Part shown: piece after piece, positions 37,609-49,450 of the stretch | How positions within the stretch are numbered: the first letter of the stretch is position 1 | Layout: each line of letters begins with the position of its first letter | Assembly: GCA_964019165.1 (NCBI GenBank) | Contig: OZ025273.1 | Coordinates: 14,428,714 to 14,492,713 of the forward strand | Direction of reading: 5' to 3' | Source: Mastigias papua | Lineage: Eukaryota > Cnidaria > Scyphozoa > Rhizostomeae > Mastigiidae | Length of the DNA: 64,000 nucleotides | Program-made: the position numbers and the translations under genes | The notes under the pieces: model-generated | What the model was told of the DNA's origin: nothing | Seen by the model: only the letters and a program-made list of their open reading frames with translations | Databases searched by the model: none

Positions 37609-39089
37609 ATGTGTTGGAGCTATGACACACGTACTTATAGTGATTGTAGGCATTGCATAGTATTGTCAGTTTTGCCACATATAAAGTACTTTAAAGTTGT
37701 ATATAGTGGAAAGACAGAGACTAAGGCTAATTTGAGTAGGAAACATTGGCTAAACTACTGGCATCGGTGAAAGCATAGATGTAAAAGACGTTTCATGAAT
37801 GACATTGACGTATTTCCACTCAAATTCAATTATACAACAGTATATGCACACATTGTGATTGCTTGTTATGTTCCTAAATACGTATGTGTGCAAAGTCTGA
37901 CAATACAGCAATGACCACTGCTTTGATGGTCATATGATATTATAAATGCTAGATTCACTGTAGACATATGCTTAGATTATGTTTTGGAGCTATGACACAC
38001 GTACTTATAGTGATTGTAGGCCTTATATAGTATTGTCAGTTATGCCACATCTAAAGCTCTTGACAGCTGTATATAGTGTAAAAACACAGACTAAGGCTAA
38101 TTTGAGTAGGAAACATTGGCTAAACTACTGGCATCGGCGCAAGCATAGATGTAAAAGACGTTTACTGCATGACATTGACGCACTTCCACTCAAATTCAAT
38201 CATACAACAGTATATGCACACAATGTGATTGCTTGTTATGGGCCTAAACTACGTATGTGTGCAAAGTCTGCCAATACAGCAATGACCACTGATCTGATGG
38301 TCATATGATATTATAAATGCTAGATTCACTGTAGAAATATGCTTAGATTATGTTTTGGAGCTATGACACACGTACTTATAGTGATTGTAGGCATTGCATA
38401 GTATTGTCAGTTTTGCCACATCTAAAGCACTTGACGGCTGTATATAGTGTAAAAACACAGACTAAGGCTAATTGGAGTAGGAAACAGTGGCTAAACTACT
38501 GGCATCGGTGCAAGCATAGATGTAAAAGACGTTTAATGCATGACATTGACGTACTTCCACTCAAATTCAATCATACAACAGTATATGCACACATTGTGAT
38601 TGCTTGTTGTAGGCCTAAATACGTATGTGTGCAAAGTCTGACAATACAGCAATGACCACTGAACTGATGGTCATATCATATTATAAATGCTAGATTCACT
38701 GTAGAAATATGCTTAGATTATGTTTTGGAGCTATGACACATGTACTTAAAGTGATTGTAGGCCTTGCATAGTATTTTCAGTTTTGCCGCATGTAAAGCAC
38801 TTGAAAGCTGTATATAGTGTAAAAACACAGACTAAGGCTAATTTGAGTAGGAAACATTTGCTAAACTACTAGCATCGGTGCAAGCATAGATGTAAAAGAC
38901 GTTTCATACTAGACATTGACGTACTTCCACTCAAATTCAATCAAACAACAGTATATGCACACATTGTGATTGCTTGTTGTAGGCCTATATACGTATGTGT
39001 GCAAAGTCTGACAATACAGCAATGACCACTGATCTGATGGTCATATGATATTATAAGTGCTAGATTCACTGTAGAAATATGCTTAGGTT
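37609..39089 (+). repeat. Four-unit run S-T-U-W
   Basis: S (37609) has CATATAAAGTAC, AAAGACAGAGAC, GGTGAAAGC, TTCATGAATGAC and spacer form CTGCTTTGA. T (37979) has GACATATGC before it, CTTATATAG, AAAGCTCTTGAC, CGGCGCAAG, ACACAATGTG and the +1 insertion. U (38350) has TAATTGGAGTAGGAAACAG. W (38720) has ACATGTACTTAAAG, TATTTTCAG, ACTAGCATC, TTCATACTAGAC and CCTATATACG. The same subtypes in related order occur at 47230-49450 and 51671-55002. Confidence 0.88.
37979..38349 (+). repeat. 371-bp T unit with the inserted C (38249)
   Basis: CCTAAACTACG replaces CCTAAATACG. The extra C at 38249 shifts the long reading frame past its usual stop, giving 109 codons. The same insertion occurs at 47870, 52311 and 53792, which marks these units as descendants of one event. 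Confidence 0.93.
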
Positions 39090-40199
39090 ATGTTTTGGAG
39101 CTATGATACACGTACTTATAGTGATTGTAGGCCTTGCATAGTATTGTCAGTTTTGCCACATCTAAAGCACTTGACAGCTGTATATAGTGTACAAACACAG
39201 ACCAAGGCTAATTTGAGTAGGAAACATTGGCTAAACTACTGGCATCGGTGCAAGCATAGATGTAAAAGACGATTAATGCATGACATTGACGTACTTCCTC
39301 TAAAATTCAATCATACAACAGTATATGCACACATTGTGATTACTTGTTATGGGCCTAAATACGTATGTGTGCAAAGTCTGACAATACAGCAATGACCACT
39401 GATCTAATGGTCATATCATATTATAAATGCTAGATTCACTGTAGAAATATGCTTAGATTATGTTTTGGAGCTATGACACACGTACTTATAGTGATTGTAG
39501 GCCTTGCATAGTATTGTCAGTTTTGCCACATCTAAAGCACTTGACAGCTGTATATAGTGTAAAAACACATGCCAAGGCTAATTTGAGTAGGAAACATTGG
39601 CTAAACTACTGGCATCGGTGCAAGCATAGATGTAAAAGACGTTTAATGCATGACATTGACGTACTTCCACTCAAATTCAATCATACAACAGTATATGCAC
39701 ACATTGTGATTACTTGTTATGGGCCTAAATACGTATGTGTGCAAAGTCTGACAATACAGCAATGACCACTGATCTGATGGTCATATCATATTATAAATGC
39801 TAGATTCACTGTAGAAATATGCTTAGATTATGTTTTGGAGCTATGACACACGTACTTATAGTGATTGTAGGCCTTGCATAGTATTGTCAGTTTTGCCACA
39901 TCTAAAGCACTTTAAAGCTGTATATAGTGCAAAAACACAAACTAAGGCCAATTTGAGTAGGAAACATTTGCTAAACTACTGGCATCGGTGCAAGCATAGA
40001 TGTAAATGACGTGTACTGCATGACATTGACGCACTTCTACTCAAATTCAATCATACAACAGTATATGCACACATTGTGATTGCTTGTTATGGGCTTAAAT
40101 GCGTATGTGTGCAAAGTCTGACAATACAGCAATGACCACTGATCTGATGGTCATATCATATTATAAATGCTAGATTCACTGTAGAAATATGCTTAGATT
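39090..40199 (+). repeat. Three units Q-H-R
   Basis: The unit at 39090 is a Q variant with GTGTACAAACAC. It also carries ACGATTAATGC together with CTTCCTCTAAAATTC, as the unit at 32438 does. The unit at 39460 is H with the end form GATTACTTGTTATGGG. The unit at 39830 is R with AAACATTTGC. The unit at 39090 shows CTGATCTAA in the hairpin spacer. Confidence 0.88.
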
Positions 40200-41679
40200 A
40201 TGTTTAGGAGCTATGACACACGTACTTATAGTGATTGTAGGCCTTGCATAGTATTGTCAGTTTTGCCACATCTAAAGCACTCTAAAGCTGTATATAGTGT
40301 AACAACACAGACTAAGGCTAATTTGAGTAGGAACCATTGGCTAAACTACTGGCATCGGTGAAAGCATAGATGTAAAAGACGTTTCATGAATGACATTGAC
40401 GTATTTCCACTCAAATTCAATTATACAACAGTATATGCACACATTGTGATTGCTTGTTATGTTCCTAAATACGTATGTGTGCAAAGTCTGACAATACAGC
40501 AATGACCACTGCTTTGATGGTCATATGATATTATAAATGCTAGATTCACTGTAGACATATGCTTAGATTATGTTTTGGAGCTATGACACACGTACTTATA
40601 GTGATTGTAGGCCTTATATAGTATTGTCAGTTATGCCACATCTAAAGCACTTGACAGCTGTATATAGTGTAAAAACACAGACTAAGGCTAATTTGAGTAG
40701 GAAACATTGGCTAAACTACTGGCATCGGTGGAAGCATAGATGTAAAAGACGTTTAATGCATGACATTGACGCACTTCCACTCAAATTCAATCATACAACA
40801 GTATTTGCACACATTGTGATTGCTTGTTGTAGGCCTAAATACGTATGTGTGCAAAGTCTGACAATACAGCAATGACCACTGATCTGATGGTCATATGATA
40901 TTATAAATGCTAGATTCACTGTAGAAATATGCTTAGATTATGTTTTGGAGCTATGACACACGTACTTATAGTGATTGTAGGCCTTGCATAGTATTGTCAG
41001 TTTTGCCACATCTAAAGCACTTTAAAGCTGTATATAGTGCAAAAACACAAACTAAGGCCAATTTGAGTAGGAAATATTGGCTAAACTACTGGCATCGGTG
41101 CAAGCATAGATGTAAATGACGTGTACTGCATGACATTGACGCACTTCTACTCAAATTCAATCATACAACAGTATATGCACACATTGTGATTGCTTGTTAT
41201 GGGCTTAAATGCGTATGTGTGCAAAGTCTGACAATACAGCAATGACCACTGATCTGATGGTCATATCATATTATAAATGCTAGATTCACTGTAGAAATAT
41301 GCTTAGATTATGTTTTGGAGCTATGACACACGTACTTATAGTCATTGTAGGCCTTGCATAGTATTGTCAGTTTTGCCACATCTAAAGCACTTGACAGCTG
41401 TATATAGTGTAAAAACACAGACCAAGGCTAATTTGAGTAGGAACCATTGGCTAAACTATTGGCATCGGTGCAAGCATAGATGTAAAAGACGTTGAATGCA
41501 TGACATTGACGTACTTCCACTCAAATTCAATCATACAACAGTATATGCACACATTGTGATTGCTTGTTATGGGCTTAAATGCGTATGTGTGCAAAGTCTG
41601 ACAATACAGCAATGACCACTGATCTGATGGTCATATCATATTATAAATGCTAGATTCACTGTAGAAATATGCTTAGATT
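40200..41679 (+). repeat. Four-unit block S'-M-R-Q2, second copy
   Basis: The units at 40200, 40570, 40940 and 41310 repeat the order of 34288-35767. The M units (34658 and 40570) look identical. The R units share AAATATTGG. The Q2 units share AGTCATTG and GTTGAATGC, but their ends differ: GGGCCTAAATACG at 35398, and GGGCTTAAATGCG, an R-type end, at 41310. Confidence 0.88.
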
Positions 41680-44269
41680 ATGTTTTGGAGCTATGACACA
41701 CGTACTTATAGTGATTGTAGGCCTTGCATAGTATTGTCAGTTTTGCCACATCTAAAGCACTTGACAGCTGTATATAGTGTAAAAACACAGACCAAGGCTA
41801 ATTTGAGTAGGAAACATTGGCTAAACTATTGGCATCGGTGCAAGCATAGAGGTAAAAGACGTTTAATGCATGACATTGACGTACTTCCACTCAAATTCAA
41901 TCATACAACAGTATATGCACACATTGTGATTACTTGTTATGGGCCTAAATACGTATGTGTGCAAAGTCTGACAATACAGCAATGACCACTGATCTAATGG
42001 TCATATCATATTATAAATGCTAGATTCACTGTAGAAATATGCTTAGATTATGTTTTGGAGCTATGACACACGTACTTATAGTGATTGTAGGCCTTGCATA
42101 GTATTGTCAGTTTTGCCACATCTAAAGCACTTGACAGCTGTATATAGTGTAAAAACACATGCCAAGGCTAATTTGAGTAGGAAACATTGGCTAAACTACT
42201 GGCATCGGTGCAAGCATAGATGTAAAAGACGTTTAATGCATGACATTGACGTACTTCCACTCAAATTCAATCATACAACAGTATATGCACACATTGTGAT
42301 TACTTGTTATGGGCCTAAATACGTATGTGTGCAAAGTCTGACAATACAGCAATGACCACTGATCTGATGGTCATATCATATTATAAATGCTAGATTCACT
42401 GTAGAAATATGCTTAGATTATGTTTTGGAGCTATGACACACGTACTTATAGTGATTGTAGGCCTTGCATAGTATTGTCAGTTTTGCCACATCTAAAGCAC
42501 TTTAAAGCTGTATATAGTGCAAAAACACAAACTAAGGCCAATTTGAGTAGGAAACATTTGCTAAACTACTGGCATCGGTGCAAGCATAGATGTAAATGAC
42601 GTGTACTGCATGACATTGACGCACTTCTACTCAAATTCAATCATACAACAGTATATGCACACATTGTGATTGCTTGTTATGGGCTTAAATGCGTATGTGT
42701 GCAAAGTCTGACAATACAGCAATGACCACTGATCTGATGGTCATATCATATTATAAATGCTAGATTCACTGTAGAAATATGCTTAGATTATGTTTTGGAG
42801 CTATGACACACGTACTTATAGTGATTGTAGGCCTTGCATAGTATTGTCAGTTTTGCCACATCTAAAGCACTTGACAGCTGTATATAGTGTGAAAACACAG
42901 ACCAAGGCTAATTTGAGTAGGAAACATTGGCTAAACTATTGGCATCGGTGCAAGCATAGATGTAAAAGACGTTTAATGCATGACATTGACGTACCTCCAC
43001 TCAAATTCAATCATACAACAGTATATGCACACATTGTGATTACTTGTTATGGGCCTAAATACGTATGTGTGCAAAGTCTGACAATACAGCAATGACCACT
43101 GATCTGATGGTCATATCATATTATAAATGCTAGATTCACTGTAGAAATATGCTTAGATTATGTTTTGGAGCTATGACACACGTACTTATAGTGATTGTAG
43201 GCCTTGCATAGTATTGTCAGTTTTGCCACATCTAAAGCACTTGACAGCTGTATATAGTGTAAAAACACATGCCAAGGCTAATTTGAGTAGGAAACATTGG
43301 CTAAACTAGTGGCATCGGTGCAAGCATAGATGTAAAAGACGTTTAATGCATGACATTGACGTACTTCCACTCAAATTCAATCATACAACAGTATATGCAC
43401 ACATTGTGATTACTTGTTATGGGCCTAAATACGTATGTGTGCAAAGTCTGACAATACAGCAATGACCACTGATCTGATGGTCATATCATATTATAAATGC
43501 TAGATTCACTGTAGAAATATGCTTAGATTATGTTTTGGAGCTATGACACACGTACTTATAGTGATTGTAGGCCTTGCATAGTATTGTCAGTTTTGCCACA
43601 TCTAAAGCACTTGACAGCTGTATATAGTGTAAAAACACATGCCAAGGCTAATTTGAGTAGGAAACATTGGCTAAACTACTGGCATCGGTGCAAGCATAGA
43701 TGTAAAAGACGTTTAATGCATGACATTGACGTACTTCCACTCAAATTCAATCATACAACAGTATATGCACACATTGTGATTGCTTGTTATGGGCCTAAAT
43801 ACGTATGTGTGCAAAGTCTGACAATACAGCAATGACCACTGATCTGATGGTCATATGATATTATAAATGCTAGATTCACTGTAGAAATATGCTTAGATTA
43901 TGTTTTGGAGCTATGACACACGTACTTATAGTGATTGTAGGCATTGCATAGTATTGTCAGTTTTGCCACATATAAAGTACTTTAAAGTTGTATATAGTGT
44001 AAAGACAGAGACTAAGGCTAATTTGAGTAGGAAACATTGGCTAAACTACTGGCATCGGTGAAAGCATAGATGTAAAAGACGTTTCATGAATGACATTGAC
44101 GTATTTCCACTCAAATTCAATTATACAACAGTATATGCACACATTGTGATTGCTTGTTATGGGCCTAAATACGTATGTGTGCAAAGTCTGACAATACAGC
44201 AATGACCACTGCTTTGATGGTCATATGATATTATAAATGCTAGATTCACTGTAGACATATGCTTAGATT
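41680..44269 (+). repeat. Seven-unit block Q-H-R-Q-H-H-S, first copy
   Basis: The units at 41680, 42050, 42420, 42790, 43160, 43530 and 43900 are matched in order by 49451-52040, 7771 bases on (21 units plus 1). Shared rare markers are AGAGGTAAAAG in the first Q and GTGTGAAAACAC in the second Q. The H unit at 43160 has AAACTAGTGG, a TAG in the long frame, where the other copy has AAACTACTGG. Confidence 0.9.
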
Positions 44270-44639
44270 ATGTTTTGGAGCTTTGACACACGTACTTATA
44301 GTGATTGTAGGCCTTATATAGTATTGTCAGTTATGCCACATCTAAAGCTCTTGACAGCTGTATATAGTGTAAAAACACAGACTAAGGCTAATTTGAGTAG
44401 GAAACATTGGCTAAACTACTGGCATCGGCGCAAGCATAGATGTAAAAGACGTTTACTGCATGACATTGACGTACTTCCACTCAAATTCAATCATACAACA
44501 GTATATGCACACATTGTGATTACTTGTTATGGGCCTAAATACGTATGTGTGCAAAGTCTGACAATACAGCAATGACCACTGATCTGATGGTCATATCATA
44601 TTATAAATGCTAGATTCACTGTAGAAATATGCTTAGATT
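44270..44639 (+). repeat. Chimeric unit, T start joined to an H or Q end
   Basis: The first half has the T markers GGAGCTTTGAC, CTTATATAG, AAAGCTCTTGAC, CGGCGCAAGC and TTTACTGC. After about 44465 it has GACGTACTTCC, CACATTGTGATTACTTG and CCTAAATACG, as in H and Q units. It lacks the T-specific ACAATGTG and the inserted C. Length is 370 bp. Confidence 0.88.
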
Positions 44640-47229
44640 ATGTTTTGGAGCTATGACACACGTACTTATAGTGATTGTAGGCCTTGCATAGTATTGTCAG
44701 TTTTGCCACATCTAAAGCACTTGACAGCTGTATATAGTGTAAAAACACATGCCAAGGCTAATTTGAGTAGGAAACATTGGCTAAACTACTGGCATCGGTG
44801 CAAGCATAGATGTAAAAGACGTTTAATGCATGACATTGACGTACTTCCACTCAAATTCAATCATACAACAGTATATGCACACATTGTGATTACTTGTTAT
44901 GGGCCTAAATACGTATGTGTGCAAAGTCTGACAATACAGCAATGACCACTGATCTGATGGTCATATCATATTATAAATGCTAGATTCACTGTAGAAATAT
45001 GCTTAGATTATGTTTTGGAGCTATGACACACGTACTTATAGTGATTGTAGGCCTTGCATAGTATTGTCAGTTTTGCCACATCTAAAGCACTTTAAAGCTG
45101 TATATAGTGCAAAAACACAAACTAAGGCCAATTTGAGTAGGAAACATTTGCTAAACTACTGGCATCGGTGCAAGCATAGATGTAAATGACGTGTACTGCA
45201 TGACATTGACGCACTTCTACTCAAATTCAATCATACAACAGTATATGCACACATTGTGATTGCTTGTTATGGGCTTAAATGCGTATGTGTGCAAAGTCTG
45301 ACAATACAGCAATGACCACTGATCTGATGGTCATATCATATTATAAATGCTAGATTCACTGTAGAAATATGCTTAGATTATGTTTTGGAGCTATGACACA
45401 CGTACTTATAGTGATTGTAGGCCTTGCATAGTATTGTCAGTTTTGCCACATCTAAAGCACTTGACAGCTGTATATAGTGTAAAAACACAGACCAAGGCTA
45501 ATTTGAGTAGGAAACATTGGCTAAACTATTGGCATCGGTGCAAGCATAGATGTAAAAGACGTTTAATGCATGACATTGACGTACTTCCACTCAAATTCAA
45601 TCATACAACAGTATATGCACACATTGTGATTACTTGTTATGGGCCTAAATACGTATGTGTGCAAAGTCTGACAATACAGCAATGACCACTGATCTGATGG
45701 TCATATCATATTATAAATGCTAGATTCACTGTAGAAATATGCTTAGATTATGTTTTGGAGCTATGACACACGTACTTATAGTGATTGTAGGCCTTGCATA
45801 GTATTGTCAGTTTTGCTACATCTAAAGCACTTGACAGCTGTATATAGTGTAAAAACACATGCCAAGGCTAATTTGAGTAGGAAACATTGGCTAAACTACT
45901 GGCATCGGTGCAAGCATAGATGTAAAAGACGTTTAATGCATGACATTGACGTACTTCCACTCAAATTCAATCATACAACAGTATATGCACACATTGTGAT
46001 TACTTGTTATGGGCCTAAATACGTATGTGTGCAAAGTCTGACAATACAGCAATGACCACTGATCTGATGGTCATATCATATTATAAATGCTAGATTCACT
46101 GTAGAAATATGCTTAGATTATGTTTTGGAGCTATGACACACGTACTTATAGTGATTGTAGGCCTTGCATAGTATTGTCAGTTTTGCCACATCTAAAGCAC
46201 TTGACAGCTGTATATAGTGTAAAAACACATGCCAAGGCTAATTTAAGTAGGAAACATTGGCTAAACTACTGGCATCGGTGCAAGCATAGATGTAAAAGAC
46301 GTTTAATGCATGACATTGACGTACTTCCACTCAAATTCAATCATACAACAGTATATGCACACATTGTGATTACTTGTTATGGGCCTAAATACGTATGTGT
46401 GCAAAGTCTGACAATACAGCAATGACCACTGATCTGATGGTCATATGATATTATAAGTGCTAGATTCACTGTAGAAATATGCTTAGATTATGTTTTGGAG
46501 CTATGACACACGTACTTATAGTGATTGTAGGCCTTGCATAGTATTGTCAGTTTTGCCACATCTAAAGCACTTGACAGCTGTATATAGTGTAAAAACACAT
46601 GCCAAGGCTAATTTGAGTAGGAAACATTGGCTAAACTACTGGCATCGGTGCAAGCATAGATGTAAAAGACGTTTAATGCATGACATTGACGTACTTCCAC
46701 TCAAATTCAATCATACAACAGTATATGCACACATTGTGATTACTTGTTATGGGCCTAAATACGTATGTGTGCAAAGTCTGACAATACAGCAATGACCACT
46801 GATCTGATGGTCATATCATATTATAAATGCTAGATTCACTGTAGAAATATGCTTAGATTATGTTTTGAAGCTATGACACACGTACTTATAGTGATTGTAG
46901 GCCTTGCATAGTATTGTCAGTTTTGCTACATCTAAAGCACTTGACAGCTGTATATAGTGTAAAAACACATGCCAAGGCTAATTTGAGTAGGAAACATTGG
47001 CTAAACTACTGGCATCGGTGCAAGCATAGATGTAAAAGACGTTTAATGCATGACATTGACGTACTTCCACTCAAATTCAATCATACAACAGTATATGCAC
47101 ACATTGTGATTGCTTGTTATGGGCCTAAATACGTATGTGTGCAAAGTCTGACAATACAGCAATGACCACTGATCTGATGGTCATATCATATTATAAATGC
47201 TAGATTCACTGTAGAAATATGCTTAGATT
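44640..47229 (+). repeat. Seven units H-R-Q-H-H-H-H
   Basis: Units start at 44640, 45010, 45380, 45750, 46120, 46490 and 46860. This resembles 42050-43899 with extra H units, so copy number of H within the block varies. The units at 45750 and 46860 share TTTTGCTACATC. The unit at 46860 also has TTTTGAAGC, which puts a TGA at the third codon. Confidence 0.88.
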
Positions 47230-47970
47230 ATGTTTTGGAGCTATGACACACGTACTTATTGTGATTGTAGGCATTGCATAGTATTGTCAGTTTTGCCACA
47301 TATAAAGTACTTTAAAGTTGTATATAGTGTAAAGACAGAGACTAAGGCTAATTTGAGTAGGAAACATTGGCTAAACTACTGGCATCGGTGAAAGCATAGA
47401 TGTAAAAGACGTTTCATGAATGACATTGACGTATTTCCACTCAAATTCAATTATACAACAGTATATGCACACATTGTGATTGCTTGTTATGGGCCTAAAT
47501 ACGTATGTGTGCAAAGTCTGACAATACAGCAATGACCACTGCTTTGATGGTCATATGATATTATAAATGCTAGATTCACTGTAGACATATGCTTAGATTA
47601 TGTTTTGGAGCTTTGACACACGTACTTATAGTGATTGTAGGCCTTATATAGTATTGTCAGTTATGCCACATCTAAAGCTCTTGACAGCTGTATATAGTGT
47701 AAAAACACAGACTAAGGCTAATTTGAGTAGGAAACATTGGCTAAACTACTGGCATCGGCGCAAGCATAGATGTAAAAGACGTTTACTGCATGACATTGAC
47801 GCACTTCCACTCAAATTCAATCATACAACAGTATATGCACACAATGTGATTGCTTGTTATGGGCCTAAACTACGTATGTGTGCAAAGTCTGCCAATACAG
47901 CAATGACCACTGATCTGATGGTCATATGATATTATAAATGCTAGATTCACTGTAGAAATATGCTTAGATT
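47230..47970 (+). repeat. S unit followed by 371-bp T unit
   Basis: The unit at 47230 is S with ACTTATTGTG near its start. The unit at 47600 is T with GGAGCTTTGAC and the inserted C at 47870. The TTTGAC change is shared with the chimera at 44270, while the T unit at 37979 has the ordinary CTATGAC. Confidence 0.9.
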
Positions 47971-49450
47971 ATGTTTTGGAGCTATGACACACGTACTTAT
48001 AGTGATTGTAGGCATTGCATAGTATTGTCAGTTTTGCCACATCTAAAGCACTTGACGGCTGTATATAGTGTAAAAACACAGACTAAGGCTAATTGGAGTA
48101 GGAAACAGTGGCTAAACTACTGGCATCGGTGCAAGCATAGATGTAAAAGACGTTTAATGCATGACATTGACGTACTTCCACTCAAATTCAATCATACAAC
48201 AGTATATGCACACATTGTGATTGCTTGTTGTAGGCCTAAATACGTATGTGTGCAAAGTCTGACAATACAGCAATGACCACTGATCTGATGGTCATATGAT
48301 ATTATAAATGCTAGATTCACTGTAGAAATATGCTTAGATTATGTTTTGGAGCTATGACACACGTACTTAAAGTGATTGTAGGCCTTCCATAGTATTGTCA
48401 GTTTTGCCGCATGTAAAGCACTTGAAAGCTGTATATAGTGTAAAAACACAGACTAAGGCTAATTTGAGTAGGAAACATTGGCTAAACTACTGGCACCGGT
48501 GCAAGCATAGATGTAAAAGACGTTTCATGCATGACATTGACGTACTTCCACTCAAATTCAATTATACAACAGTATATGCACACATTGTGATTGCTTGTTG
48601 TAGGCCTAAATACGTATGTGTGCAAAGTCTGACAATACAGCAATGACCACTGATCTGATGGTCATATGATATTATAAATGCTAGATTCACTGTAGAAATA
48701 TGCTTAGATTATGTTTTGGAGCTATGACACACGTACTTATAGTGATTGTAGGCATTGCATAGTATTGTCAGTTTTGCCACATCTAAAGCACTTGACGGCT
48801 GTATATAGTGTAAAAACACAGACTAAGGCTAATTGGAGTAGGAAACAGTGGCTAAACTACTGGCATCGGTGCAAGCATAGATGTAAAAGACGTTTAATGC
48901 ATGACATTGACGTACTTCCACTCAAATTCAATCATACAACAGTATATGCACACATTGTGATTGCTTGTTGTAGGCCTAAATACGTATGTGTGCAAAGTCT
49001 GACAATACAGCAATGACCACTGATCTGATGGTCATATGATATTATAAATGCTAGATTCACTGTAGAAATATGCTTAGATTATGTTTTGGAGCTATGACAC
49101 ACGTACTTAAAGTGATTGTAGGCCTTCCATAGTATTGTCAGTTTTGCCGCATGTAAAGCACTTGAAAGCTGTATATAGTGTAAAAACACAGACTAAGGCT
49201 AATTTGAGTAGGAAACATTGGCTAAACTACTGGCACCGGTGCAAGCATAGATGTAAAAGACGTTTCATGCATGACATTGACGTACTTCCACTCAAATTCA
49301 ATTATACAACAGTATATGCACACATTGTGATTGCTTGTTGTAGGCCTAAATACGTATGTGTGCAAAGTCTGACAATACAGCAATGACCACTGATCTGATG
49401 GTCATATGATATTATAAATGCTAGATTCACTGTAGAAATATGCTTAGATT
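47971..49450 (+). repeat. 740-bp tandem duplication (U-V x 2)
   Basis: The units at 47971 (U) and 48341 (V) are repeated at 48711 and 49081 with no difference that I could see. V has ACTTAAAGTG, GGCCTTCCATAG, TGCCGCATG, GGCACCGG and AATTCAATTAT. Its TAA at codon 10 removes the start of the long reading frame. Confidence 0.92.
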
